In this document: positions 9,601 to 16,395 of the stretch, one piece after another
Numbering within the stretch: the stretch's first letter is position 1
How the letters are laid out: each line of letters opens with the position of its first letter
Assembly: GCF_003347015.1 (NCBI RefSeq)
Contig: NZ_PNFB01000025.1
Location: forward strand, 1 to 58,390
Direction: 5' to 3'
Length of the DNA stretch: 58,390 nt
From: Brachybacterium sp. YJGR34
Lineage (GTDB): Bacteria > Actinomycetota > Actinomycetes > Actinomycetales > Dermabacteraceae
Notes under the pieces: model-generated
What the model was told of the DNA's origin: nothing
The model's input: only the letters and a program-made list of their open reading frames with translations
Databases searched by the model: none
Translations under genes and position numbers: made by a program

Positions 9601-11815
9601 CCCAGGATGCCAGCGAGCTCTTGAGGGTGCCGGGGACGCCGACGAGCACGGTGATCATCGGGTTGTGGCCGATGGCCGAGCGCATCATGAAGCCCAGCAG
9701 CGGCAGGATCACGCGTCGCGGGCAGGTCTCGAGCATCGGCTCGATGACCGTGGAGAACGCGGTGCGCAGCTCCTCGGTGTTGGTGCTCGGCGGCGGCAGC
9801 TGGATGCGGTTCAGCGGGGCGTCGAGGGCGACGGGGGCGTGCTCGTTGCCCTCGCGGGTGATGATCCCTCCGGCGTGGACGTAGCCCCAGTCGGCGGATC
9901 CGTCGGCGGCCTTGCGGCGGCGCCAGCCGACCCCGCGGTACATGGTGCGGGCCTTGTAGCCGACGCTGACCTGGGTGATGGCTCGGGCGACCTCGGCGCG
10001 GCCGTTGGTCGTGGCGGCGTAGTCCACGGCGAAGTCGAGCCGCTCGAGCCACTTGCTCGAGGTGAAGTCGTCGGCGTCGACCTTGGTGATGATCTGCTCG
10101 CCGGACAGGGGATGGGTGTAGGCGAGCAGGTACTGCTTGAGGTCACCGGTGCCCGTGCGGGTCTCCTGGATCCCGTCGGCGGCAGCCGCGGTGACGTCAT
10201 TGACGCGGATCTGGTCGACGAAGTCCGCGTCATCGAGGACCTCGTTCGCGTCGCGGGCGATGATGCGTGCGTCGAGGTCCAGGATGCGCTTGAGGTTGCG
10301 GACGTACTCGCCCTCGCCGCCCCTGGCGGGCTTCCACTCCTCCTTGCAGATCTGCCCGTTGATCAGCACGTACTTCGGGGCGGAGATCTCCACGTCGAAC
10401 TGTCGCGGGGCGCGGTCCGCACCGGCGTCCTGGGCCAGCTCCGGGGCCGGGCCAACCTCGGGCACCGGCGCGGGAGCAGGGGCCTCCGTGACCGGCTTGG
10501 GGGTCTCCGACGGGAGCTGGAGCGCCGGCGGGATGTCGCGACCGATGTGCTCGTGAAGGGTGCGGGCGAGGCGGACGCCCCGCTCACGGGCGGAGTGGGC
10601 CAGGCGCACGGCCTCCTCGGCCCAGTCCGTCTTGGCGACCGTGGCGTAGCGCTCGACGGTCGTGGTGGTCTCGGTGAGCTTCTCGAGGCGGACCTCGGAC
10701 TCGATCGTCCAGCGCGTCGCGCGCTTGCGGTGGGTCTCGGCCGCCTTGGGGGCCGACTCGGCCCGTTCCTCGGCGGCGTCGAGATGGGCCCGGGCCTCGC
10801 GGTCAGCCTCCTCGATGCGGGAGAGAGCTCCCTCGAGCTGGGATGCGGCAGCCCAGGTGTGCAGCTCGGCCAGGGAGGCCTCGATCAGGTCTTCGAGGGT
10901 TCCGCCGTCGTCGACGTGGTCGGTCAGGTCGGTCTTCGCCTCGAGGGTGCGGGGCAGGAACACGCGCACGTCAGCGCGACCCTCGAGAGCCTCGAGCAGC
11001 TGCGCGCCGCGCTTGTAGCCGGCGCCGTCACGGTCGACGACGACGCGGACGGTGCCGCCCTCGAGCATGTCGAGCATGGCATCGGAGAGCGAGCCGGCAC
11101 CGCCGGCGTTCGTGGCCGCGACGACGTCGAGGCGCTCCTCGGCGGTGTGGACGTCCTTCTCCCCCTCGAGGATCCAGACCGTCTCGTCATCGGCCAGAGC
11201 GTCGACCAGCTCAGGGCAGCGGTACCAGGTGGGCTCGAACCCCTGCGGCTTCTTCGAGACCTGACCCTTGGCGGTGAAGTACGTCTGCGTGAAGGTCTTG
11301 CGCCGCTCCCCCGCGGCGTTGGTGGCTTCCTTCCGGATGACCTGCTGGATCACCTCGCCGTCGGGACGGGCGTAGTCGTAGGTCGCGGTGACCTGCCAGT
11401 CGAGCTGTTCCTCCGGCTCGCGCTCGGGCGCGGCGATCGGTGCGGGCAGAGGGCCGATCTTCCCCCAACGCTTGCCCGTGCGGCGTCGGGTCGTCGACCG
11501 TCCGACACGCTCCTCGCGGGGCGGGAGCGGTCGATCGAACAGGTCGGTGACCTCGAGGCCGAGCGCGGCAGCGATGTCGCGCACCTCGCCCTGGCAGCCG
11601 AAGCACCGCAGCAGCACGCGCCCGTCGTCGCCGGGCACGTAGCTGACGTGCAGAGACGCCTCGTTGTCGTCGTGGATCGGGCAGCGAGCCTTGAAGTCGC
11701 TGGTGGTGCCCTTCATCGGGTCACCGCGCTGCGCCAGCGCGTCCCTCACACGGTGCAGCGATGCCTGGGGCTGCGGCGTGTCATCAGCCGCAGGTCCTTG
11801 CATGGGCAGGGTCAT
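6632..11815 (-). CDS. giant replication protein: primase, helicase and Tap-like domains
   Basis: 1727 residues. A CHC2-type zinc finger (C45, H48, C71, C74) and a Toprim region (LEGEKD, VVDRDGAG; about 205-280) indicate primase. A P-loop helicase-like domain has Walker A GVPGTLKSS near 725 and Walker B DCVWWADDAA near 775. A Pro/Ala/Gln linker spans about 1148-1212. The last roughly 510 residues resemble telomere-associated protein Tap. From memory, Arthrobacter pAL1.101 (1707 residues, next to its terminal protein gene) has the same layout and interacts with the terminal protein. It probably replicates and patches the telomeres with tpg, with which it forms an operon. ATG 11815 follows GAGGA. 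Confidence 0.88.
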   Translation of the reverse strand: MTLPMQGPAADDTPQPQASLHRVRDALAQRGDPMKGTTSDFKARCPIHDDNEASLHVSYVPGDDGRVLLRCFGCQGEVRDIAAALGLEVTDLFDRPLPPREERVGRSTTRRRTGKRWGKIGPLPAPIAAPEREPEEQLDWQVTATYDYARPDGEVIQQVIRKEATNAAGERRKTFTQTYFTAKGQVSKKPQGFEPTWYRCPELVDALADDETVWILEGEKDVHTAEERLDVVAATNAGGAGSLSDAMLDMLEGGTVRVVVDRDGAGYKRGAQLLEALEGRADVRVFLPRTLEAKTDLTDHVDDGGTLEDLIEASLAELHTWAAASQLEGALSRIEEADREARAHLDAAEERAESAPKAAETHRKRATRWTIESEVRLEKLTETTTTVERYATVAKTDWAEEAVRLAHSARERGVRLARTLHEHIGRDIPPALQLPSETPKPVTEAPAPAPVPEVGPAPELAQDAGADRAPRQFDVEISAPKYVLINGQICKEEWKPARGGEGEYVRNLKRILDLDARIIARDANEVLDDADFVDQIRVNDVTAAAADGIQETRTGTGDLKQYLLAYTHPLSGEQIITKVDADDFTSSKWLERLDFAVDYAATTNGRAEVARAITQVSVGYKARTMYRGVGWRRRKAADGSADWGYVHAGGIITREGNEHAPVALDAPLNRIQLPPPSTNTEELRTAFSTVIEPMLETCPRRVILPLLGFMMRSAIGHNPMITVLVGVPGTLKSSLASWAMSFFGETWERNKPCMSLAGTGDTSNAARIGMSRAKDCVWWADDAAPDRGIAYAQRALKENARMIAERIGRSRATRDGNDVNPGARPNASGLFTSEFAPEAGSGQQRTFPLPLRAGDISVDLMKQQSKADPRFQRTLLMSSFIHWLAKNDPQLVREQANLDADEELHRLRQHYLTRGVADERPGAAITQMWVGFKIFLEFLRDVGVLDDDSAQDWMTSLNESLFEAWQATVDPDIPTSTGGRVREMLQYALHSGIAYLSHVQDGAAPSFPLAARLGWKRQGGAASERVEARGIPLGWINPDSENGPEIYLEPRALPHVLAQARTAMDVQIELDEATAKRALYDEGILVTDAAQPGKAPKMTKTRNLPCIGARARVLVIPFGQLFPDDDEGGDPRLFGKRAPTGPTPLTRRSTTPASPSPAPAQQQPAATAPAATAQAQGAVALAPQRDAQPATQPPAPAQVPAEQPQTQERPFHVVRTQEAPSTLIGPAAVLDVDTIYTPDGKRHAWPELTHVGQLAELLPALGIGHSKGDLREVGQLWITHAAALKLGLPVDQLGDDPSEVRSKLSQLTTGHELITRAERHGYRVGGKGTALSNWTRIFRSDQDAPIAMLVIMSALPEDYPMIGDDPSPQELVERIRDAATAVGIPLYMHPGQTGIDLAIKLRRKGMDVTTSTGQREHRRVKELFAPYAPVPPAEASNTERDLDWSRVPDEQERQLPYLHAYDRGGSYMAGAASLELSIGEPVHHPDGRPFDKRLPGYWLIDVPENGDWRLPNPLAPGGTKAPDHPIWVTTPTLELAQAQGYGPEIHEAYTWPEHGRVLQPFYEQIKNGRTALLQRLDRLAHPTDEAGIIDLTTTEHALDALKAVYTRMIGMMGSASWMQGKQGFAPERRHHIIAKSRANILRTVEKNGLDSGIWPIAIGTDTICYLSANPDPIASWPGDPSKLGRGFGQYKHEGSAQLADHLEFLTGRDWRGKASLIDPADWDPTKE

Positions 11816-11840
11816 CGAGTATCCTCAAGAACGAGTTTTG

Positions 11841-11855
11841 GCACAGAATCTGTGC
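11841..11855. promoter_or_regulatory. palindromic operator candidate before the replication gene
   Basis: A perfect hyphenated palindrome, GCACAGA-A-TCTGTGC, is centred about 33 bases upstream of the replication-gene start. It lies where an autoregulator or the adjacent ribbon-helix-helix protein could bind. No clear -10/-35 pair was found close by. Confidence 0.55.
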
Positions 11856-11907
11856 TGGAAGGTCATCGGTCCTCTCTCGCCGGCAAGCATCGGAGGACTC
11901 AAGCTTC

Positions 11908-11939
11908 GGAAGCCCCTCACTGCCAGGTGGGGGGCTTCC
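11908..11939 (-). terminator. hairpin after the RHH-like gene
   Basis: A 9-bp stem (11908-11916/11931-11939) with a 14-base loop begins seven bases beyond the RHH stop codon. No T-run follows. It separates the regulator gene from the tap-tpg operon and could be a terminator or attenuator. Confidence 0.6.
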
Positions 11940-11945
11940 TGCATG

Positions 11946-12176
11946 TCAAGCGGACATTTGCGCCTCCGAATCGGGGAGACGCAGCTGAGCATCGCCCGGC
12001 TGCCCGTTCGGGATGTACGAAGGGACCGGGAATCCGTGTTCGATCGCCAGCAGACGGGTGAGGTAGTCACCACGGGAGAGCCCAGCGCGGTGCGCTCGGC
12101 GATCGACTTCGTCCCGGAGAGAGCTCGGGGTGAGGAAGTTGACCGGCTTGCGGTCGCCTCGGTGCGGTTGGGGCAT
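11946..12176 (-). CDS. small ribbon-helix-helix-like DNA-binding protein
   Basis: 76 residues. After a basic N-terminus the segment KPVNFLTPSSLRDEVDRRAHRAGLSRGDYLTRLL has the strand-helix-helix pattern of CopG/Arc-type repressors; a Pro-rich tail follows. ATG 12176 is preceded by GAGGAG. It is the first gene ahead of the replication operon on the same strand and has a class-A promoter motif about 130 bases upstream (12306-12333), so control of plasmid copy number or replication is likely. A MobC-like accessory role is the alternative. Confidence 0.75.
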   Translation of the reverse strand: MPQPHRGDRKPVNFLTPSSLRDEVDRRAHRAGLSRGDYLTRLLAIEHGFPVPSYIPNGQPGDAQLRLPDSEAQMSA

Positions 12177-12305
12177 GGCATCTCCTCGTCTGCTAGCAGT
12201 GCCTGTGCGGACCAAACTACAGCCGTGTAACTCCGAATCGGAACAAGATTGGGGTTGGGCGTGTCGTCGGTGCTGCGAGCGCGCTGGAGAACCTTCATGC
12301 CCGTC

Positions 12306-12333
12306 TACCGCGATCGGGGACCCCTGCTGTGAC
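12306..12333 (-). promoter_or_regulatory. class-A promoter motif (GTCACA-N16-GCGGTA)
   Basis: On the minus strand GTCACA (12328-12333) and GCGGTA (12306-12311) are separated by exactly 16 bases, as at six other places in the window. It points toward the RHH/tap/tpg genes. Confidence 0.7.
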
Positions 12334-12343
12334 ACATCCGAGC

Positions 12344-12367
12344 AGACTCGTAACCTCGTAACCTTGC
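12344..12367 (-). repeat. octamer repeat array 2
   Basis: Two good units (AGACTCGT, AACCTCGT) and one degenerate unit of the 8-bp repeat, inverted orientation, lie just beyond the class-A motif in the non-coding region 12177-12744. Confidence 0.6.
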
Positions 12368-12426
12368 GATCCCTCGCGCACGCGAGCGCGTAGCGCGCAC
12401 GCATACGACCTCTTGGCCCTGAAAGG

Positions 12427-12533
12427 GTGCGAGCGGTGCGAGCCAGAAAGGACTGGCAGGTCAAGGCGGGAAAAGTGCTCGCACCTAGGGGTGCGAGCAG
12501 GGTGCGAGCAGGGGGTGCGAGCAGGGTGCGAGC
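12427..12533 (+). repeat. GTGCGAGC iterons, candidate origin or centromere
   Basis: Seven copies of GTGCGAGC lie in 107 bases: direct at 12427, 12436, 12491, 12502, 12515 and 12526, inverted at 12477-12484. The last four are spaced 11, 13 and 11 bp. They sit in a 568-bp non-coding stretch (12177-12744) next to the replication operon, the usual place for an internal replication origin or partition site. No DnaA box cluster was evident. Confidence 0.7.
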
Positions 12534-12744
12534 ACCGCAAAAGACACGCCCTCCCCCACTCCTCCCCCGGGGAAACTCAGGGGGAGGCACGCCCAGATTC
12601 GAGGGGTTACGGGCCCGGGTTCGGGAGACCCCGCAGTTGGTCGGGCTGAGTTGGGTGGACGAGCAGGAGGCGCTCTCTTGCCCCGCTCCCCCGTCGAGAT
12701 TCTGCGCGCTCCGGCGTGTCGGGCCCTCGTGGGAAAGTGGTCGG

Positions 12745-13050
12745 GTGAGCGATCGAAGGCCGCCCGAACTGACGGTGACCAACCGGCTCCCCTCGGTGGG
12801 CACGCCGGGAGCACGCCCCATGGGCAACATCCCGGTCCTGGCGCGGCTCGTGCTCGACGACGGCACAGAGATGTGGCGGCCGGCGCGAGCGAACCGATGG
12901 ACAGTCACTCAGGTCCTCGTCGTCTGGCAGAACGACTCGAGCAACCCGTGGTCCACGCAGATGTGCTGGCTCCCGACGAAGGACGTCGCTCAGACCTTCC
13001 GGGGCGACACCGCAGAGCTCGAGCCCCTGTGGCGGCAGATCCACGACTGA
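12745..13050 (+). CDS. hypothetical protein
   Basis: About 101 residues from GTG 12745; an internal ATG at 12820 (MGNIPVLARLVLDD) is an alternative start. The C-terminal two thirds (LVLDDGTEMWRPARANRWT, then VVWQND and PWSTQMCWL) looks like a small beta-rich domain with several Trp residues. Upstream in-frame sequence is iteron DNA and unlikely to be coding. No family recognised. It lies between the iterons and octamer array 3. Confidence 0.55.
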   Translation: MSDRRPPELTVTNRLPSVGTPGARPMGNIPVLARLVLDDGTEMWRPARANRWTVTQVLVVWQNDSSNPWSTQMCWLPTKDVAQTFRGDTAELEPLWRQIHD

Positions 13051-13070
13051 GCACACTCAAGGCTCACGGC

Positions 13071-13295
13071 ACGAGCCTACGAGCCTACGAGATTACGAGA
13101 TTACGAGATTACGAGGTTACGAGGTTACGAGGTTCGGAGACTACGAAGAGGCAGAGTTCCGAACCGACCGACCTGCGGCGTGCCGAACCTACGAGGTAAC
13201 GAGACTACGAACCTACGAGAGTGGAAGATTGGATCGGTCGCTGACGCCGCGAGCTGTCCGCCTACGAGACTACGAGGTTCGGTGATCACGAATCG
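13071..13295 (+). repeat. octamer repeat array 3
   Basis: Ten in-phase 8-bp units at 13071-13150: two ACGAGCCT, three ACGAGATT, three ACGAGGTT and two degenerate. Five more, in the same register, lie at 13183-13222. A third patch at 13264-13295 is one base out of register. It fills most of the 293-base gap between two plus-strand genes. Its orientation is opposite to the other left-arm arrays. Confidence 0.9.
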
Positions 13296-13343
13296 CTGGC
13301 GTGGCGTGATGGGCGCAAATGTGCAGGTCGGCATCATGGGGAC

Positions 13344-14042
13344 ATGACTTCTGGACCGTGGCCGCGCGAGCCCTCGCCGAGGTTCACACGATGGCGCGGC
13401 GAGCTCGACGAGTGGAGAGGTGAGCACGCGCCCTCGGGGCGTCGCTTCCAGGCAACCGCTGCCTACAGCTCCCAGCTCTACTACGAGCACGGCGGCGTCG
13501 ATGAAGTCGGCACGGTTGCCGATCTGACTTGGCTCGCCCGCACCGGGGAACAGATCAAGGCGTCACAGCAGGTGGTGTGGGACGTCCATGCGCGCGAGGT
13601 GCTCGAAGCGGCGCGTGAGGGTGGTCTCGAGGCGACGGCCGAGGCGCTGCGCGATTCCACCGAGTGGATCCGCCGACTCGCGCGGGAGGGACAGCCGGTG
13701 CGAGAGGGAAGCGACGCTGCCCGACGGGCGAGCAAGGTCGTGGACGCGTGCCCGCCCAATCCGCTGGTTCGCGGCGAGGAGGTCTGGGGCCTGTGGGAGT
13801 CCCTCGCCGGTGCGCGGCACACGTGCGAGGGCCTGCGCGATCGGCTGCTCCTAGAGCTCGCGGACGAGGGATGTCCGCGCACGCGGATGGCGGACGGGCT
13901 GGGATGGTCCTACGGCCGGCTGCGCCGGCGCCTGGTGCGCCTCGAGGATGAGCGTGCTGCTCGCATCCAGAGGGCGCGACAGGGAGAGGTGCCGGGGATC
14001 ATCGATCTGGAGTCGCGGCGAGCCAGCTCCCGGCGGCGGTGA
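13344..14042 (+). CDS. hypothetical protein with C-terminal HTH-like segment
   Basis: 232 residues from ATG 13344. It is largely helical and Arg/Glu/Ala-rich. Near residues 175-205 the sequence CPRTRMADGLGWSYGRLRRRL fits a helix-turn-helix followed by a basic helix. It has no family I can name. A strong hairpin terminator follows 26 bases after the stop. Octamer array 3 lies directly upstream. Confidence 0.65.
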   Translation: MTSGPWPREPSPRFTRWRGELDEWRGEHAPSGRRFQATAAYSSQLYYEHGGVDEVGTVADLTWLARTGEQIKASQQVVWDVHAREVLEAAREGGLEATAEALRDSTEWIRRLAREGQPVREGSDAARRASKVVDACPPNPLVRGEEVWGLWESLAGARHTCEGLRDRLLLELADEGCPRTRMADGLGWSYGRLRRRLVRLEDERAARIQRARQGEVPGIIDLESRRASSRRR

Positions 14043-14067
14043 GGGTAGAACCTCTCCTGCATGCCAG

Positions 14068-14107
14068 GAGGGCCGCTCCCCGCGCTGCTGCGCGGTGAGC
14101 GGCCCTC
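14068..14107. terminator. strong hairpin terminator
   Basis: An 11-bp perfect stem (14068-14078/14097-14107) with an inner CGCG/CGCG pairing lies between the convergent genes 13344-14042 and the minus-strand gene(s) above 14112. It can serve both strands. Confidence 0.8.
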
Positions 14108-14111
14108 TGGG

Positions 14112-14447
14112 TCACCCTCGCCGATGCCGACCTGCGGCCGTGCGGTGCGTGCGTGCGCCGACCTCGCACTTCGCCCGGATGAGCGCCGTCACCAGGTTGA
14201 TACCCGCGGTGACCAGCGCGATCACGGCCACGGTGATGCCCGCTGCCTCGCCCGTCGCCTGCTCCTTCCTGCCCCGGGTCCGCCTCCGGAGCGCATCGAC
14301 GGTACCGGGACCGCCCGACGGCCGAGAAGGCTTGCGAGGCCACGGGGCGTGTCCTCGGCGAGTCGTCGGGCGTGCCTCCGGGGCGGGCTCGTGGGGCCTC
14401 AGGAGGTGGCGGGCCGGCCCGGGCGGGTGTTGCGGTTCTCGAGCCAC
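14112..14447 (-). CDS. possible small single-span membrane protein
   Basis: An open frame of 111 codons from GTG 14447, without a ribosome site. Only the C-terminal half looks protein-like: one membrane segment (AAGITVAVIALVTAGINLVTAL) followed by a basic tail. It overlaps the end of the upstream HTH gene, so the real start may be further in. Treat as tentative. Confidence 0.35.
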   Translation of the reverse strand: MAREPQHPPGPARHLLRPHEPAPEARPTTRRGHAPWPRKPSRPSGGPGTVDALRRRTRGRKEQATGEAAGITVAVIALVTAGINLVTALIRAKCEVGARTHRTAAGRHRRG

Positions 14448-14893
14448 CGTTCGACGGCTGCTCTGGCCATCAGGGGCCCCTGGGCGGTAACGATGACCGG
14501 GGCCGGGAAGCCGTCGATCTTCGTGAACGCCCGGGCGCGCTGCCGCGAGACGCCCGCGATCTCAGCGATCTCGGCGTAGCCGACAACGCCCGGGAACACG
14601 GGCTGCTCGAGCTCGCGGTCCAGGGCATCGCCATCACGCACGTCCACGCCGACGACGTCAGCTGTGGGCACGCTGCGCTGGAGCGCAGCCCGAACGATGG
14701 CGATCGCGTCGGCGATGGCATCCTCCAGCTGGGCCGACTCCAGGAAGAGCATGACCGACCCGTGGAGTCCGTCGCGGCTGACGGATCCGGCGGGGGAGTG
14801 GTTGGCGAGCTCGTCCAGGAGAGATTCGAGGGCGTCGGTCGTGGTGGTGGCGGTGCTCGCCCAGTCGAGGCGGGCATGCCAGGTGGTGGGCAT
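14399..14893 (-). CDS. HTH DNA-binding protein with alpha/beta N-terminal domain
   Basis: 164 residues; ATG 14893 follows AAGGAG. The N-terminal 95 residues (ARLDWASTATTTTDAL, then GSVMLFLESAQLEDAIADAI) look like a small alpha/beta sensing or dimerisation domain. The C-terminal part (VGYAEIAEIAGVSRQRARAFTKIDGFPAP) is a clear excisionase/MerR-like helix-turn-helix. It lies directly downstream of the HicA-like gene and its terminator. Target unknown. Confidence 0.8.
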   Translation of the reverse strand: MPTTWHARLDWASTATTTTDALESLLDELANHSPAGSVSRDGLHGSVMLFLESAQLEDAIADAIAIVRAALQRSVPTADVVGVDVRDGDALDRELEQPVFPGVVGYAEIAEIAGVSRQRARAFTKIDGFPAPVIVTAQGPLMARAAVERWLENRNTRPGRPATS

Positions 14894-14962
14894 GGTGTTC
14901 TCCTTCGTGTTGGTGGTGCGGTGGAGGAGGTGCTGGTGAGCGTCGGGATCCGCGGGTAGGGT

Positions 14963-14992
14963 GAGGGGGTCGGGTGGCCGCCCGACCCCCTC
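14963..14992 (-). terminator. terminator after HicA-like gene
   Basis: A perfect 12-bp stem (14963-14974/14981-14992) with a 6-base loop starts five bases after the HicA-like stop codon. Confidence 0.8.
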
Positions 14993-14997
14993 GTCGT

Positions 14998-15201
14998 CTA
15001 GACGTCGAAGCCGCTCCGTCGGAGCATCGCCCTGGCGTTCTTGATCGAGCGCCAGTCGGAGTTCGTCAGGTGGATCATCACTGGGTCCCGTTCCTTGTCG
15101 GGCGGGTAGATCATCCATCCGGACTTCTTCTCGTCGATCCGCGCTCCCTGTGCCAGCAGGGTCTTGCGGAGCTTCTTCAGATCCTTGTCGATCGGGATCA
15201 C
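14998..15201 (-). CDS. HicA-like small RNA-binding protein
   Basis: About 67 residues with the HicA-type double-stranded-RNA-binding pattern: an N-terminal helix (KDLKKLRKTLLAQG), a GWMIYPPDKERDPVMIHL strand pair and a C-terminal SIKNARAMLRRSG helix. The catalytic His of HicA toxins (GSHxxF) is replaced (SGWMIYPP), so it may not be an active RNase. No HicB partner lies next to it. The only usual start, GTG 15201, overlaps a full anti-16S match (AGGAGGTGATC) instead of following it; an ATC start eight bases after GGAGG would have better spacing. A 15-bp inverted repeat lies in its promoter. Confidence 0.7.
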   Translation of the reverse strand: MIPIDKDLKKLRKTLLAQGARIDEKKSGWMIYPPDKERDPVMIHLTNSDWRSIKNARAMLRRSGFDV

Positions 15202-15217
15202 CTCCTCTCTATATTGC

Positions 15218-15258
15218 TGTCAACGGGAACAGCGTAGCATCAACTGTTCCCGTTGACA
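15218..15258 (-). promoter_or_regulatory. 15-bp inverted-repeat operator and promoter of the HicA-like gene
   Basis: TGTCAACGGGAACAG (15218-15232) and its exact reverse complement (15244-15258) are separated by 11 bases. On the minus strand TTGTCA, a 17-bp spacer and TACGCT form a plausible promoter whose -35 overlaps one arm, while the other arm falls near the start site. This suggests repression by a dimer pair. Confidence 0.75.
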
Positions 15259-15316
15259 ACAATTAGGGATGATCTTGTGAACGGGCTGGTCAGAGGACGT
15301 CTGCGCACGGTCCGCG

Positions 15317-15348
15317 AACCTCGTAGGTTCGTAACCTCGTAGGTTCGT
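15317..15348 (-). repeat. octamer repeat array 4
   Basis: Four perfect units in phase on the plus strand: AACCTCGT, AGGTTCGT, AACCTCGT, AGGTTCGT. They lie between the HicA-like operator and the end of the prepilin peptidase gene. Confidence 0.85.
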
Positions 15349-15351
15349 AGG

Positions 15352-15822
15352 TCAGGCAGTGGCCACAGGAGCCACGAGGACGAGCAGGGTGCCCAGGATC
15401 AGGCCGGGACCGAAGGGGATGTGTCCGCGGATGCCTCGTCGCCGCCGAACGAGGATCCATCCCAGAGTGCCGATGCAGCCCAGCCAGATGCCAGCGAGCA
15501 TCATCAGCGGGGAGACGAAGCCGCTGTAGAGGGCGAGGGCGGCGACGAGGATGACGTCGCCGAAGCCGAGGCCGCCGCGCGAGATGACGAACAGGACCAG
15601 CATCAAGACGGTGGCGATCGCGCAGGAGACGGCCGCACAGATCAGATGATCGAAGCCGACCCAGACCGCGGTGATCGGGAGTGCGACGGCGCCGGCGCCG
15701 AGCAGGCCGAGATTCAGCGGCAGCGGGAGCCGGGACTCGCGTGCATCGGTGACGACCATCGGCAGCGCGAGCAGGAGAAAGAGGGCGAAGGCCGGCCAGA
15801 GCTCGGGCGTGAGGAGGTACAT
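15352..15822 (-). CDS. A24-family prepilin peptidase (TadV/CpaA-like)
   Basis: 156 residues, six or so membrane segments. The two catalytic aspartates fit: Asp26 in TDARESRLP and Asp89 in the GLGFGD motif. It would cleave the Flp pilin (27454-27654) and pseudopilins of the plasmid Tad locus about 12 kb away. It has its own class-A motif (15896-15923), like the pilin gene, implying co-regulation. ATG 15822 follows GAGGAGGGG. A ten-codon frame (about 15828-15860) ends inside this ribosome site and may couple translation. Confidence 0.88.
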   Translation of the reverse strand: MYLLTPELWPAFALFLLLALPMVVTDARESRLPLPLNLGLLGAGAVALPITAVWVGFDHLICAAVSCAIATVLMLVLFVISRGGLGFGDVILVAALALYSGFVSPLMMLAGIWLGCIGTLGWILVRRRRGIRGHIPFGPGLILGTLLVLVAPVATA

Positions 15823-15895
15823 CGGCGCTACCCCTCCTCGAGGCTGCTGGGGCTGGGCATCGTCGTGTCCTTCGTCGGGTGGATGGTCGCCCTGT

Positions 15896-15923
15896 TACCG
15901 CGGCGGGGGCGGGCTCGTGTGAC
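15896..15923 (-). promoter_or_regulatory. class-A promoter motif
   Basis: GTCACA (15918-15923) and GCGGTA (15896-15901) on the minus strand, 16-bp spacer, 74 bases ahead of the prepilin peptidase start. Confidence 0.75.
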
Positions 15924-15987
15924 CGCCGGGGACACTCTTCCTGGTTCTCGGGGTCGGGCGACTCCGATCAGCGCGTGAGGGACGGGC

Positions 15988-16305
15988 TCAGCTGGCGGCG
16001 GCGTAGGCCTCGCGGATCTCTGCGGAGACGCGGCCGCGGTCGGCGATCGCGTACCCGTTGGCCTGCGCCCACTCGCGGATCCGCTTCGTCTCGTCGCTGC
16101 GTCCGCGGGAGGTGCCTCGTCGGGCGCGGCCGCCGATGCGGCGTGCATGCTCCAGCCACGCCTCGAACTCGTCGCGAAGCTTCTGGGCGTTCTCGTCGTT
16201 GAGGTCGATCTCGTAGGTGACGCCGTCGAGGGCGAAGCCGATCGTCGAGGTGGCTGCGGAGCCGTCGAGGTCGTCGGTCAGGACGATGCGAGTCTTGCGG
16301 GCCAT
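15988..16305 (-). CDS. lsr2: Lsr2-type nucleoid-associated protein
   Basis: 105 residues, the usual Lsr2 size. The N-terminal dimerisation domain (MARKTRIVLTDDLDGSAA, then TYEIDLNDENAQKLRDEF) is followed by a linker and a C-terminal DNA-binding domain, REWAQANGYAIADRGRVS, with the RGR AT-minor-groove hook. Lsr2 is the actinobacterial H-NS analogue that silences AT-rich foreign DNA. On this plasmid the obvious AT-richer target is the P450/RiPP island. ATG 16305 is chosen because the conserved domain begins there. Confidence 0.95.
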   Translation of the reverse strand: MARKTRIVLTDDLDGSAATSTIGFALDGVTYEIDLNDENAQKLRDEFEAWLEHARRIGGRARRGTSRGRSDETKRIREWAQANGYAIADRGRVSAEIREAYAAAS

Positions 16306-16395
16306 GCTGGGAGTCCTCCTGCGTAGACACGGCGGCCAGGGTAGAGGTCGGCGAATACGCTTACGGTACTCGACACCGCCAAGAGAGGATCCCTC

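Noticed and set aside
6740..12061. Very long plus-strand open frame opposite the replication gene
   Set aside because: It is the antisense shadow of a high-GC gene: no domains, Gly/Val/Leu/Asp-biased, while the minus strand has clear zinc-finger, Toprim and P-loop motifs.
12427..12744. Coding extension of the 12745-13050 gene back through the iterons
   Set aside because: The translated iterons are Arg/Pro/Gly repeats without protein character, and no ribosome site is found at 12427.
13071..13295. CRISPR array
   Set aside because: Units are contiguous 8-mers without unique spacers, and no cas genes are present.
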